From Paractinoplanes deccanensis (lineage in GTDB: Bacteria; Actinomycetota; Actinomycetes; Mycobacteriales; Micromonosporaceae), in contig NZ_BOMI01000065.1 in NCBI RefSeq assembly GCF_016862115.1, forward strand, positions 27,261 to 91,260: a stretch of DNA of 64,000 nucleotides, given 5' to 3'. Position numbers and translations under genes: made by a program. Position 1 is the first letter of the stretch; each line of letters opens with the position of its first letter. The notes beneath the pieces were generated by a model. It did no database searches and had not been told where the DNA came from. It worked only from the letters and a program-made list of their open reading frames with translations. Positions 8,232 through 16,488 of this stretch are shown here, piece after piece.

Positions 8232-9152
8232 ATGAAGGTCAAGCACTGGGTCATCGCGTGCGGCTACCGGGCCGCCTGGTCACTGATCGGGGCCATGCCG
8301 GAGAGGACGGCCTATCGCCTGTTCGACCGCATCGCCGATCGCCTGTGGAAGGTGCGCGCGGCGCCGGTCCTGCGATTGGAGGCGAACCTGCTCAGGGTCC
8401 TGGGCAAGGACACGACGCCGGAGGCGCTCGCCGCGATGTCGCGCAAAGGCATGCGATCGGCGCTGCGGTATTACTGCGAGGCGTTCCGGCTGAACGGGTG
8501 GGACCGGAGCCGCATCGTGGACAGCGTCGACATCGCGGACGAGGACCGAGCGCGCCTCGCCGACGCGATCCGCTCGGAGCGCGGCGCCGTGCTGGCGCTC
8601 GGCCATACCGGCAACTACGACCATGCCGGGGCGTGGCTCATCGCGACCCACGCGATCGAGTTCACCACCGTCGCCGAGAACCTCAAGCCCGAGGCGGTCG
8701 CCGAGCGGTTCTGGGACTACCGGCGCAAGCTCGGGATGGAAGTGCTCCCGCACGACGGCGGGCCCTCCGTCGTCGGGACGCTGGCGCGGCGGCTCCGGGC
8801 GGGCCGCACCGTCTGCCTGGTCGCGGACCGCGACCTCAGCGCCTCGGGGGTCCCGGTCGACTTCTTCGGCGAGACCACCCGGATCGCCGCCGGACCGGCG
8901 GCGCTCGCGGTGCTGACCGGCTGCGGACTGTATCCGGTGAGCCTCTGGTATTCGGGTCCGGGGCGGATGGGCATCAGAGTCCATCCGGAGATCCCGGTGC
9001 CGCCCGGCGGCACCCGGCAGGAGAAGATCGCCGGGATGACGCAAGCGCTCGCCGACGCCTACGCGGAGGGCATCGCCGCCCATCCCGAGGACTGGCACAT
9101 GTTACAGCCGTATTTTTTGGCCGACCGGCCACCGAGCCTCACTTCACCGTGA
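8232..9152 (+). CDS. PatA-like phosphatidylinositol mannoside/lysophospholipid acyltransferase
   Basis: 306 aa, the usual length of the LpxL/HtrB-PatA family. The catalytic HX4D motif is present as H125-TGNY-D130 (ALGHTGNYDHAGAW), followed by the substrate-site block GPSVVGTLARRLRAGRTVCLVADRDLSASGVPVDFFGE and the C-terminal HPEDWHMLQPYF typical of the family. It acylates a lipid intermediate at the inner membrane face; in mycobacteria PatA acylates PIM. The C-terminus normally overlaps a mannosyltransferase gene in PIM operons, but no PimA/PgsA neighbours are seen, so this may be a paralogue with another lipid substrate. The upstream region is the eroded gene. Confidence 0.85.
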   Translation: MKVKHWVIACGYRAAWSLIGAMPERTAYRLFDRIADRLWKVRAAPVLRLEANLLRVLGKDTTPEALAAMSRKGMRSALRYYCEAFRLNGWDRSRIVDSVDIADEDRARLADAIRSERGAVLALGHTGNYDHAGAWLIATHAIEFTTVAENLKPEAVAERFWDYRRKLGMEVLPHDGGPSVVGTLARRLRAGRTVCLVADRDLSASGVPVDFFGETTRIAAGPAALAVLTGCGLYPVSLWYSGPGRMGIRVHPEIPVPPGGTRQEKIAGMTQALADAYAEGIAAHPEDWHMLQPYFLADRPPSLTSP

Positions 9153-9231
9153 CGACACCGCGGGCCGTGACCGGCACCGTGCCGGGGTAGGTGCCCTCCT
9201 CGCGATACTGCCACCAGCGCACGCTCACCCG
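9139..9231 (-). pseudogene. Possible 3' remnant of a secreted protein gene
   Basis: About 30 codons read RVSVRWWQYREEGTYPGTVP then VTARGVVTVK and a stop. The RWWQY-EEGTYPG pattern recalls the C-terminal beta-domain of some secreted DUF1593-like proteins, as I remember them. No coherent protein lies upstream, and the frame collides with the regulator remnant on the other strand. Low confidence. Confidence 0.25.
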
Positions 9232-9239
9232 GCCGGCGC

Positions 9240-9373
9240 CGACACGCTGCGCGATCCCCCGCCGCGTCGCCGTGGCCGGCGGCACCCGCAAGAGCACCGC
9301 CATCAAGGCCGCCCTGCGCGGCGGCTGGGTCAACGTGCTCATCACCGACCTCCAGGTCGCCCGCGGCCTGGTG
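9240..9373 (+). pseudogene. 3' remnant of a SorC/DeoR-type sugar-binding regulator
   Basis: The plus frame reads RRVAVAGGTRKSTAIKAALR then GGWVNVLITDLQVARGLV, which closely matches the C-terminal end of SorC-family transcription regulators (VAGG-K-AI-AALRGG-VNVL-TD--TAR-L). There is no start, no HTH domain and no proper stop; the frame runs on antisense through the next gene. It is a fragment left after deletion. Confidence 0.5.
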
Positions 9374-10180
9374 TCACCGCTCGGCCGCGACGGGGTGGAA
9401 GGTGGCGATCGCGCGGGCGAGCTCGGCCGGGTGGGTGAACGGCATGAGGTGGCTCGCGCCGTCGACGGTCACCACGCTCGCGCCGGGGATCATGCCGGTC
9501 ACGTGCTCGACCAGGCGGTGCACCGGCGGGGCGCTCGCCCCGCCCTGGATCAGCCGCGTGGGCGGGCGCAGCGCCGCCAGCGCCGCCCGGTCGACGGTCC
9601 AGGCGCCGACCGCCGGCATCTCGCCGGTGAAGAGGTAGGGGTCCTCCCCGTCCAGGACGCCCGCCATGACGCGCCGATGGTCCGGCCCGCAGACCAGGGT
9701 CATGAACGCCTCGAAGGCGGCCGTCAGGTCACCGGCGGCGGCCAGCCCCATGATCGGGCCGAACATCGCGCCCAGCGCCTCGCGATCCTCGGGCGCCGCG
9801 AGCGCGTCCACCAGCGGGGGTTCGCAGAGGCTGAGCGTGCGGACCAGGCCGGGATGGTCGAGCGCGAGCTGAAGCGCGACCACGCAGCCGGAGGAGTGCG
9901 CGAACACGGGGGCGGACGCAACGCCGAGGTGCCCCAGCAGCGCCGCGGCGTGCCGGGCGTGGTCCCCGACGGTGAGCCCGGCCGGCGGCGGGGCCCCGGT
10001 GTATCCGGCGCGCACCAGGCGGATCACGCGGTGACCGCGCAGCGCCGGCTCGGCGGCGAGCGGGGTGAACCAGTCGGCGGTCACGGCGCCGTGGATCAGC
10101 AGCAGCGGCTCGCCGTCGCCGCCGGAATCGGTGTAGGCGATCTCGGCGTCGCCGGTGAACCAGGGGGTCAGGTCTTCCAT
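9374..10180 (-). CDS. Alpha/beta-fold hydrolase
   Basis: 268 aa. The ATG at 10180 is preceded by AAGGAGA. The fold is visible as EPLLLIHGAVTADWF (oxyanion loop), HRVIRLVRAGYTGAPPP, nucleophile elbow FAHSSGCVVALQLALDHP (second Ser), and the late TRLIQGGASAPPVHRLVE and DGASHLMPFTHPAELA (His) segments. This indicates a small-molecule hydrolase or esterase with unknown substrate. It follows the VOC gene by 19 bp, and both are transcribed away from a TetR gene, so the pair is probably induced together by a TetR ligand. Confidence 0.8.
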   Translation of the reverse strand: MEDLTPWFTGDAEIAYTDSGGDGEPLLLIHGAVTADWFTPLAAEPALRGHRVIRLVRAGYTGAPPPAGLTVGDHARHAAALLGHLGVASAPVFAHSSGCVVALQLALDHPGLVRTLSLCEPPLVDALAAPEDREALGAMFGPIMGLAAAGDLTAAFEAFMTLVCGPDHRRVMAGVLDGEDPYLFTGEMPAVGAWTVDRAALAALRPPTRLIQGGASAPPVHRLVEHVTGMIPGASVVTVDGASHLMPFTHPAELARAIATFHPVAAER

Positions 10181-10199
10181 GATGGTCTCTCCTTGACGA

Positions 10200-10583
10200 T
10201 CAGTCGGCGTACAGCCGGATCTCCAGGCCGTCGGGGTCGTGCAGGCCAACCAGGACCGAACCGCCCTTGTGGCCGGTGACCACGCCGCCGTGCGGCTGGC
10301 CGAGCTCGTCGAGCCGAGCGCGCCAGGTCTGCACGCCCTCGCGCGACGGGACGCGCAGGGCGAGCGGGTCGAAGCCGGCCAGGGCCGCGGCCCGTGCGGG
10401 GTCATGGCGCAGGGCCAGATGGATCGTGCGGCCGGGATCGCTGAGCGCGAGGCCCCGGACGACGCCGTCCTCCTCGAACTCGATCTCCACGGTCAGGCCG
10501 AGCACGCTCGTGTACCAGCCGCGGCTGCGGTCCAGGTCGGCGACGGGCAGCTTCACGTGGTGGTAGCCGGACAGGTCGGGCAT
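10200..10583 (-). CDS. VOC (glyoxalase/bleomycin resistance) family protein
   Basis: 127 aa, a single VOC module pair. It begins YHHVKLPVADLDRSRGWYTSVLGLTVE and ends GGSVLVGLHDPDGLEIRLY, the usual beta-alpha-beta-beta-beta halves. Such proteins bind metals and act as isomerases, dioxygenases or antibiotic-binding proteins; the substrate cannot be read here. It is the first gene of the operon with the hydrolase, and its start lies 58 bp from the divergent TetR gene. Confidence 0.8.
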   Translation of the reverse strand: MPDLSGYHHVKLPVADLDRSRGWYTSVLGLTVEIEFEEDGVVRGLALSDPGRTIHLALRHDPARAAALAGFDPLALRVPSREGVQTWRARLDELGQPHGGVVTGHKGGSVLVGLHDPDGLEIRLYAD

Positions 10584-10609
10584 CGCGACGAGCCTTTCGC
10601 TATAAGCGC

Positions 10610-10628
10610 CTCTAGTGAGTGACTAGAG
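10610..10628. promoter_or_regulatory. Inverted repeat in the TetR/VOC divergent promoter, probable operator
   Basis: A perfect 7-bp inverted repeat, CTCTAGT-(GAGTG)-ACTAGAG, lies in the 58-bp intergenic region. A third CTCTAG occurs at 10633-10638 next to the TetR start codon. The position suits TetR autorepression and control of the VOC-hydrolase operon. Confidence 0.55.
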
Positions 10629-10641
10629 TAGGCTCTAGCGA

Positions 10642-11304
10642 ATGGCGGAGCGTGTCAAGCGAGCGACGAAACCCGACAGCGGCCGGCTCACCCGGGCCGA
10701 GCAGGCGCGAGCCACCCGCCGGCGCATCGTCGCCGCGGCCGCCGACCAGTTCGTCGCGCGCGGCTACGGGGCGACGCTGCTCGACCAGGTGGCCGAGCGC
10801 GCCGGCGTCGCGGTGCAGACCGTCTACTTCCACTTCGGCAACAAGCGCACCCTGCTCAAGCACGTCATGGACGTCGCCGCGGTCGGTGACGACGAGCCTG
10901 TGCCGCTGCTCGACCGGCCCTGGGTCGGCGAGATCCGGCAGGAGGACGATCCCCGGCGGATCATCGAGCTCTGGCTGGCGCACGGCCGCGAGATCCTCGA
11001 ACGCGTCGCCCCGCTGATGCGGGTCATGCGGGGCGCCACGGGCACCGACCCCGAGCTGGCCGCCCAGTGGCAGACCAACCAGCAGCAGACCCGCTCGGCG
11101 TACGGCATGCTCGCCGACCTGCTCGCCGCGCGCGGCGCCCTGCGGCCCGGGCTCGACACCGAGCTGGCCCGCGACATCGCGTTCACGCTCAGCAACGCCG
11201 AGACCTACCTCCAGTTCACCGACGTGTGCGGCTGGACGCCGGAGCAGTGGCAGGCCCGCACCGCCGGCATCCTCTGCGCGGCCCTGCTGTCGGTGCCCGG
11301 GTGA
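10642..11304 (+). CDS. TetR/AcrR family transcriptional regulator
   Basis: 220 aa. The N-terminal DNA-binding domain (about 22-70) shows RRRIVAAAADQFVARGYGATLL then DQVAERAGVAVQTVYFHFGNKRTLLKHV, the standard TetR helix-turn-helix with its YFHFGNK recognition region. The C-terminal ligand/dimer domain is about 80-215, with FTLSNAETYLQFTDVCGW. It is divergent from the VOC-hydrolase operon, with a 19-bp inverted repeat between, so local repression is likely. Downstream genes start with a 4-bp overlap and may be co-expressed. Confidence 0.88.
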   Translation: MAERVKRATKPDSGRLTRAEQARATRRRIVAAAADQFVARGYGATLLDQVAERAGVAVQTVYFHFGNKRTLLKHVMDVAAVGDDEPVPLLDRPWVGEIRQEDDPRRIIELWLAHGREILERVAPLMRVMRGATGTDPELAAQWQTNQQQTRSAYGMLADLLAARGALRPGLDTELARDIAFTLSNAETYLQFTDVCGWTPEQWQARTAGILCAALLSVPG

Positions 11305-11789
11305 CCTCGTGGTCTGATCTCAGGATGGGAGCGGAGCACGACGACCAGATCGAGGCCGCCGTACGGGAGCACTTGCAGCCCGGCGAGACCTTCCGCGCCG
11401 CCGTCTGGGCGGGCCGGGCGGACGAGGGCACATCGGCCGGCATGACCCGCGCCGAGCTGTCCCCGTTCCGCTTCCGCAGCGTGAACCCGAAGCGCCGCGG
11501 ATATCAGCCCAAGGCGCGCACCGTCGCCGCCGGGCTGGACGAGCACATGCGCAACGTCACCGACCCGCGCGTCCTGGCCCTCACCGACCGCCGCCTGCTG
11601 GTGCTCGCCAAGAAGCTCGCCCTTTTCGGCGGGCCGGCGCCGGCCCTGCGGCTGCGCTGGGAGTGCGCCCGCACCGAGCTCACCTCGGCCACCGAGCAGG
11701 GCGGCCGCCTGCGCCTGGCCTTCCGCGACGGCTCCACGCTGACGCTGCTCACCCCGTCCGACCGGGTCCAGCCCTTCCTCGCCGGATGA
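11301..11789 (+). CDS. Small PH-like/DUF protein, unknown function
   Basis: 162 aa from a GTG that overlaps the TetR stop codon (GTGA); an ATG at 11325 is an equally plausible start giving 154 aa. It begins with an acidic helix (DDQIEAAVREHLQPGETFRAAVWAGR). The rest has the strand pattern of a bacterial PH-like domain (VLALTDRRLLVLAKKLALFG, LRLRWECARTELTSATEQGGRLRLAFRDGSTLTLL). Proteins of this type in actinomycetes have no defined role. The stop overlaps the next ATG, so it is in an operon with the methyltransferase. Confidence 0.6.
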   Translation: MTSWSDLRMGAEHDDQIEAAVREHLQPGETFRAAVWAGRADEGTSAGMTRAELSPFRFRSVNPKRRGYQPKARTVAAGLDEHMRNVTDPRVLALTDRRLLVLAKKLALFGGPAPALRLRWECARTELTSATEQGGRLRLAFRDGSTLTLLTPSDRVQPFLAG

Positions 11790-12415
11790 CCGCCGAGCAC
11801 GTCCGCGACGCGTACGCCTCCGTCGCGGGTCTCTACATCGACCTGTTCGGCTCCAGCACCCAGGTGCACGCCGACGACCTCGCCCTCATCGAGCGGCACC
11901 TGACGATCCGGCCGGGCCGGGTGCTCGACCTGGGCTGCGGTCCCGGCCACCTCACCGCCCACCTGCGCTCGCGCGGCGTCGAGGCGGCCGGCCTTGACCT
12001 GGTGCCCGAGTTCGTCGCCCACGCGCGCTCGGCTCACCCGGACGGCGACTACCGTCTCGGCTCGATGACCGACCTGGACGTCGAGGACGGCTCCGTCGCC
12101 GGCATTCTCTCCTGGTTCTCGACCATCCACCTGCCGCCGCCCGGCCTCGACGGCGTGCTGGCCGAGTTCCGCCGCGCGCTGCGCCCGGGCGGGACGCTGG
12201 TGCTCGGCTTCTTCGAGGCCGCCGAGCTCGCCGCCTTCGACCACAAGGTGACGACCGCCTACCGCTGGCCGGTGGGCGAGATGTCCGCGCGGCTGTCCCG
12301 CGCCGGCTTCACCGAGACCGAGCGCCACAGCCGCCCCGCCGAGGGCACTCAGCGCCCGATCGCCGCCCTCGCGGCTACCCGAACCGCCGATCCGCGTCCT
12401 CGGCCACCGCGTTGA
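11786..12415 (+). CDS. Class I SAM-dependent methyltransferase
   Basis: 209 aa. The ATG at 11786 overlaps the previous stop codon. Motif I is RVLDLGCGPGHLTAHLRSRG, followed by AAGLDLVPEFVAHAR (acidic loop), the GSMTDLDVEDGSVAGILSWF and RALRPGGTLVLGFFE segments. The substrate is unknown; this is the generic UbiE/Methyltransf_11 type. Its last 41 bp overlap the convergent nucleotidyltransferase gene. Confidence 0.8.
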   Translation: MTAEHVRDAYASVAGLYIDLFGSSTQVHADDLALIERHLTIRPGRVLDLGCGPGHLTAHLRSRGVEAAGLDLVPEFVAHARSAHPDGDYRLGSMTDLDVEDGSVAGILSWFSTIHLPPPGLDGVLAEFRRALRPGGTLVLGFFEAAELAAFDHKVTTAYRWPVGEMSARLSRAGFTETERHSRPAEGTQRPIAALAATRTADPRPRPPR

Positions 12416-13136
12416 CGGCCGAGGCGGTCATCGCCAGGTCGGCCCGGGTGAACTCCTGCGGCTCCCCCGCCCGCCAGCGGACCGCGCGAGCGGCCAGGCC
12501 GGCGTACTCGGGGAACAGCCTCGCGAGATAGTCCCCCGCGCCGGACTTCGAGACGATGTCGCCGTGCGCGAGCGTGTAGTGCAGCCGCGCCGGCCCGAGC
12601 ACGTGGAAGGTCACGATCTCGGGGTCCAGCGGCTCGTCCCCGCCGCCTGCCAGATACTCATCGATCTGGGCCGCCTGGTTCCGCCAGAAGGTCCGCAGGT
12701 TGTCGAGCAGGTAGAGCCGCAGGTTGCCGAGGTCGACCCGGACCCCGGGGTCGGCGGCGCCCCGGATCGCGATGCCGTACCGCTGGAGCACCAGCCAGAC
12801 GACGGGCGTGAGCTCGCCGCACGGCCGGTCCGTCACGAGCTTCCCGCTGACGGCGAAGGGCACGGGACGGCGGTCGTCGGGCCAGACGGCGGCCAGCGCC
12901 GGCGACAGGTAGACGCCGTCGAAGTAGGGGCGGCCCATCTCGGTGTGGATCTCCGCGAGGACCGCGAGATCCTTCTCGGCGGCCTCCCGCGACGTCAGGA
13001 CCACCGTGTCAACGTCGCTGACGCCGGGCTGCCAGGCCCCGATCGCGGCGGAACCCACCACGTAGAGCCCCGTCACGAAGCCCGGCAGCCGCTCGTCCGC
13101 AAGCGCCAGATATCGATGGGTGACCTCTTCGATCAT
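12375..13136 (-). CDS. Nucleotidyltransferase-domain protein (AadA-like)
   Basis: 253 aa from the ATG at 13136; the frame remains open upstream but loses family character. The polymerase-beta type nucleotidyltransferase signature is clear: GLYVVGSAAIGAWQPGVSDVDTVVLT (GS...SDxD). A helical C-terminal domain includes GNLRLYLLDNLRTFWRNQ and FHVLGPARLHYTLAHGDIVSKSGAGDY, as in AadA-type aminoglycoside adenylyltransferases. Whether it modifies an antibiotic cannot be told from the sequence. It converges on and overlaps the methyltransferase gene. Confidence 0.75.
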   Translation of the reverse strand: MIEEVTHRYLALADERLPGFVTGLYVVGSAAIGAWQPGVSDVDTVVLTSREAAEKDLAVLAEIHTEMGRPYFDGVYLSPALAAVWPDDRRPVPFAVSGKLVTDRPCGELTPVVWLVLQRYGIAIRGAADPGVRVDLGNLRLYLLDNLRTFWRNQAAQIDEYLAGGGDEPLDPEIVTFHVLGPARLHYTLAHGDIVSKSGAGDYLARLFPEYAGLAARAVRWRAGEPQEFTRADLAMTASAVNAVAEDADRRFG

Positions 13137-13168
13137 GCGCGCGACCGTAGCAATCGCACGCCATGGCC

Positions 13169-13372
13169 TCAGGACGGGCCGCTGCGGCCCGTGGCGGTGG
13201 TGCCGTCCGGAGACGGCGGCAGGGTGCCCTCCGTCGCGGCCGGGGCGCCGGCGTCCTCGCCGGTCAGGTCGTCGACCTGGCCGTCCTGGGAATAGGTGGC
13301 CATGGCCTGGTTGAGCTCGGAGAGCGGCAGCCTCTCCTCGTCGCGCCAGGTGCCTTCGGTGTCGTCGGTCAT
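13169..13372 (-). CDS. Small acidic hypothetical protein
   Basis: 67 aa, strongly acidic, starting MTDDTEGTWRDEERLPLSELNQAMATYSQDGQVDDLTGED and ending in a low-complexity Pro/Thr/Gly tail. There is no strong ribosome binding site. It lies 29 bp downstream of the pyruvate oxidase-like gene on the same strand and could be its operon partner. Small proteins of this kind are common in the group, and no function is known. Confidence 0.5.
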   Translation of the reverse strand: MTDDTEGTWRDEERLPLSELNQAMATYSQDGQVDDLTGEDAGAPAATEGTLPPSPDGTTATGRSGPS

Positions 13373-13401
13373 GGGGGTGATCTACCCGCGGCGGGGAGGA
13401 A

Positions 13402-15183
13402 CTAACGGGTCTCGCCGGCGCGCTCGCGGCGCAGGTGCTCGATCGCCCGGCGGGCCAGGTCGGTCTTCTCGGCCGCCAGGCCGGCGTACATCTGCTCGAT
13501 CTTGTCGTCGGGCTGGAGCGGCGGCAGCAGCGGGATGGCGGGATCGACCACGGCGTGGATGACGGTGGGCCGGTCGGCGGCGAGCGCCGCCTCCCACGCG
13601 CCGGCGATCTCGGCGGGGTCGCGCACCTCGATGCCGCGCAGGCCCAGCAGCTCGGCGTAGCGGGCGTACGGCACCGGCGGCAGGTCCTGGGAGGCCGCGA
13701 ACCGGGGCTCACCCTCCATCTCGCGCTGCTCCCAGCTGACCTCGGCGAGATCGCCGTTGTCGAGCACGCAGACGGCGAAACGCGGGTCGGCCCAGTCGCG
13801 CCAGCGGGCGGCCACGGTGGCCAGCTCGGCGAGCCCGAGCATCTGGAAGCCGCCGTCGCCGGCCAGCACCACCACCGGGCGGCCGGGCTCGTCGAGCTTC
13901 GCGGCCAGGCCGTACGGGATGCCGCAGCCCATCGAGGCGAGCGTGCTGGACAGGTGGGCGGGCACCCCCGCCGGCAGCCGCAGGTGCCGGGCGTACCAGT
14001 AGACGACCGACCCGACGTCGACCGCGACCCGCGCGTCGCCGGGCAGCCGGCCGGACAGCGAGCGGATCACGTGCTGCGGGTTGAGCGGCTCGGCGGCCGC
14101 CTCCGCCCGCGCCGAGGCGATCTCGTGCCAGCGCCGCACCCAGCCCTCGACCCGGCCGCGCCACTCGGCGCGCGGGGCCGGCTTGACGAGCTCCAGCAGC
14201 GCCCGCACGGTGAGGGCGGCGTCGCCCAGCAGCGGCACCTCGACCGGGTAGCGCACGCCGAGCCGCCGCCCGTCGATGTCGATCTGCACGGCGCGGGCCT
14301 GCCCGGGCGCGGGGTAGAACTCGGTCCACGGGTCGTTCGTGCCGACCAGCAGCAGGGTGTCGCACTCGCGCATCAGCTCGGCGCTCGCGGTCGTGCCCAG
14401 GTGGCCCATCACCCCGGTGTGATACGGCAGCTCCTCGTCCAGCACCGGCTTGCCGAGCAGCGACGCCGCCACGCCGGCCCCGAGCCGGTCGGCCAGCTCG
14501 GCGATCTCCGCCGCGGCACCGTACGCCCCCTGACCGACCAGGATCGCGACGCGCGCACCGGAGCTCAGCACCTCGGCCGCCTCGCGCAGGTCCTCCTCGC
14601 GCGGCAGCAGCCGGGCGGGGCGCAGGCCCGGGCCGGTCACCACGACGCCGTGCTGGTGCTCGGTGGGGTCGGGAGCGGGCGCGGTCTGCACGTCGTGCGG
14701 CAGGATCACGCAGGTGGGGCTCCTGGTCGCGAGCGCGGCCCGGAACGCCCGGTCGAGCAGCATCGGCACCTGCTCCGCCGAGAAGGCGGTCTGCACGAAC
14801 TGGGCGCAGACGTCACCGAAGAGCCGTTGCAGGTCGATCTCCTGCTGGTACGCGCTGCCGAGCACCGTCGACGCCTGCTGCCCGACGATCGCCACGACGG
14901 GCTGGCTGTCGAGTTTCGCGTCGTACAGCCCGTTGAGCAGGTGCACCGCGCCGGGCCCCTGGGTGGAGAGGCAGACGCCGGGCCCGCCCGCGTACTTGGC
15001 GTGCGCGACGGCCATGAACGCCGCGGCCTCCTCGTGACGGGCCTGCACGAAGGCCGGCTTGCCCGCGCGCCGCAGCGCGCCCATCACGCCGTCGATGCCG
15101 TCGCCGGAGTAGCCGAAGACGCGCTCGACGCCCCACGCCGACAAGCGCTCCACCAGAAGATCGGAAACCGTTCGCTCGCCCAT
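13402..15183 (-). CDS. Thiamine-pyrophosphate enzyme, pyruvate oxidase/dehydrogenase (quinone)-like
   Basis: 593 aa, full family length. The N-terminal Pyr domain has the catalytic Glu in QARHEEAAAFMAVAHAKYAG (E51/E52) and FGYSGDGIDGV. The middle domain binds the cofactor (VGTNDPWTEFYPAPGQARAVQID). The C-terminal PP domain has the TPP/Mg motif from GDGGFQML to VLDNGDLAEV. Best matches by pattern are pyruvate oxidase PoxB-like proteins, which decarboxylate pyruvate to acetate or acetyl phosphate. An in-frame GTG two codons upstream is an alternative start. It lies next to GAF/ANTAR and sigma genes, consistent with stress or stationary-phase metabolism (inference). Confidence 0.85.
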   Translation of the reverse strand: MGERTVSDLLVERLSAWGVERVFGYSGDGIDGVMGALRRAGKPAFVQARHEEAAAFMAVAHAKYAGGPGVCLSTQGPGAVHLLNGLYDAKLDSQPVVAIVGQQASTVLGSAYQQEIDLQRLFGDVCAQFVQTAFSAEQVPMLLDRAFRAALATRSPTCVILPHDVQTAPAPDPTEHQHGVVVTGPGLRPARLLPREEDLREAAEVLSSGARVAILVGQGAYGAAAEIAELADRLGAGVAASLLGKPVLDEELPYHTGVMGHLGTTASAELMRECDTLLLVGTNDPWTEFYPAPGQARAVQIDIDGRRLGVRYPVEVPLLGDAALTVRALLELVKPAPRAEWRGRVEGWVRRWHEIASARAEAAAEPLNPQHVIRSLSGRLPGDARVAVDVGSVVYWYARHLRLPAGVPAHLSSTLASMGCGIPYGLAAKLDEPGRPVVVLAGDGGFQMLGLAELATVAARWRDWADPRFAVCVLDNGDLAEVSWEQREMEGEPRFAASQDLPPVPYARYAELLGLRGIEVRDPAEIAGAWEAALAADRPTVIHAVVDPAIPLLPPLQPDDKIEQMYAGLAAEKTDLARRAIEHLRRERAGETR

Positions 15184-15211
15184 GGGCACCGACTACCCCG
15201 CGGCGGGGCGC

Positions 15212-15916
15212 TCAATCGGGCAGGCGGCCGGTGTCCAAAAGGTACTGCGCCACCTCGGCGACCTTGCGGCGCCGGCTGCGGGCCGCGCTGCGCAGCAGGG
15301 TGAAGGCCTCCTCCGCGCCGGTCTCGTGCCGGGCCATCAGGTAGCCGACCGCCCGCTCGATGACGATGCGGTAGTCCAGCGCGTACTGGAGTTGCCCGGC
15401 CAGCTCGCCGGCCCGCTGGGCGGCGAGCGCGGTGCTCAGCGTCGACTCGACCAGGTCGCAGTAGCGCTGCAGCGCCGCGGCCTCGGTGTCGTCCCAGTCG
15501 TGCGGCCGGTCGAGGAAGACGTCCAGGGTGCCGACGGGCACCCCGCCGAGGCGTACGGGCGCGCCGAGCACCGAGACGACGCCGTTGCGCAGGAACGTGT
15601 CGCGGATCTGCGGCCAGCGCTTGTCCTGGCTGAGGTCGTCGGTGTGGACGACCCGGTTGAGCACGAACGCCGTCACGCACGGGCCCTCGCCGGCGCTGCT
15701 CTGCGCCTCTTCCATGATCTTGCTGGGCGCGTTGCTCGCGGCCACGTAGTGCAGGCTGTTCTCCTCGTCGGCGACCATCAGGCCGCTGCCCGTCACGCCG
15801 AACAGGTCGACCGCGGCGTGCACGACGTCGGCCACCGCGCTCGGGATGTCGGCGCCGCCGACCCTCTCCAGCCGGCGCAGGCTGCTCGCGAGGACTTCCG
15901 GGTCGATGTTCGGCAT
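15212..15916 (-). CDS. GAF-ANTAR antiterminator-type regulator
   Basis: 234 aa. The GAF sensor domain (about 20-160) contains FGVTGSGLMVADEENSLHYVAASN, AGEGPCVTAFVLNRVVHTDDL and APVRLGGVPVGTLDVF. The C-terminal ANTAR RNA-binding helices (about 172-228) read LQYALDYRIVIERAVGYLMARH and EEAFTLLRSAARSRRRKVAEVA. ANTAR proteins bind twin hairpins in leader RNA and prevent termination. The target is unknown. It lies 9 bp from another GAF gene on the same strand and just upstream of the TPP enzyme gene, so these may form one operon. Confidence 0.87.
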   Translation of the reverse strand: MPNIDPEVLASSLRRLERVGGADIPSAVADVVHAAVDLFGVTGSGLMVADEENSLHYVAASNAPSKIMEEAQSSAGEGPCVTAFVLNRVVHTDDLSQDKRWPQIRDTFLRNGVVSVLGAPVRLGGVPVGTLDVFLDRPHDWDDTEAAALQRYCDLVESTLSTALAAQRAGELAGQLQYALDYRIVIERAVGYLMARHETGAEEAFTLLRSAARSRRRKVAEVAQYLLDTGRLPD

Positions 15917-15925
15917 GGGCCATCC

Positions 15926-16447
15926 TCATCCCTGTGCGGTGGCCCCGAGCCGGAGCAGGGCCGAGATCACTCCCGCGTACGCCTCGGCGGCGCGAACGCT
16001 GTCGTCCTCCCACGCGTGCGGCCGCGAGCGCAGGGCGTTCAGGGTGCCGGCCACGATGGTGCCGACCAGCACCGGAACGGACAGTACCGCCCGGACGGCA
16101 GGCTCGCCCTCCTTGCGGAGCTCCGCCCAGACCGGGGCGTAGTCGTCGCTGGCGGCCAGATCGGGGACCGCGACGATGCCCGCGGTGCGCACGCAGTCGA
16201 CGCCCGGGCCGCAGTCGAGCGTCTGCTGGGCGCGCTCCAGCGCCAGCCCGGCGGGCAGGGACGCGCCGGCCACCCGCAGCACGCCGGCCTCGTCGAGCAG
16301 CATGAGGCCCACCCCGTCGACGTGGATCATGTCGCGGGCGGCGGTCATCACCTGGTCGAGGCGCTGCTCCAGGGTGCGGCCGTCGGGCGCGCCGGCCGCA
16401 CCGAGAGAATCCAGGCTGGCCGCGAGCGCGTTCTGGTCAACTGGCAT
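15926..16447 (-). CDS. Stand-alone GAF domain protein
   Basis: 173 aa from the ATG at 16447; the longer frame upstream is intergenic. A single GAF domain is visible: LDQVMTAARDMIHVDGVGLMLLDEAGVLRVAGAS, DCGPGVDCVRTAGIVAVPDLAASDDYAPVW and RAVLSVPVLVGTIVAGTLNAL. There is no output domain. Next to a GAF-ANTAR gene in the same direction, it probably serves as partner or ligand sensor for it. It is divergent from the sigma-STAS gene. Confidence 0.75.
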   Translation of the reverse strand: MPVDQNALAASLDSLGAAGAPDGRTLEQRLDQVMTAARDMIHVDGVGLMLLDEAGVLRVAGASLPAGLALERAQQTLDCGPGVDCVRTAGIVAVPDLAASDDYAPVWAELRKEGEPAVRAVLSVPVLVGTIVAGTLNALRSRPHAWEDDSVRAAEAYAGVISALLRLGATAQG

Positions 16448-16488
16448 GGCCGTCTGGCTTCCCGGCCCGATCCCGGGCAAACCTCCAC

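Noticed and set aside
12375..13136. Definite aminoglycoside resistance gene
   Set aside because: The nucleotidyltransferase motif is clear but the fold is shared with many non-resistance proteins, and nothing nearby indicates antibiotic modification.
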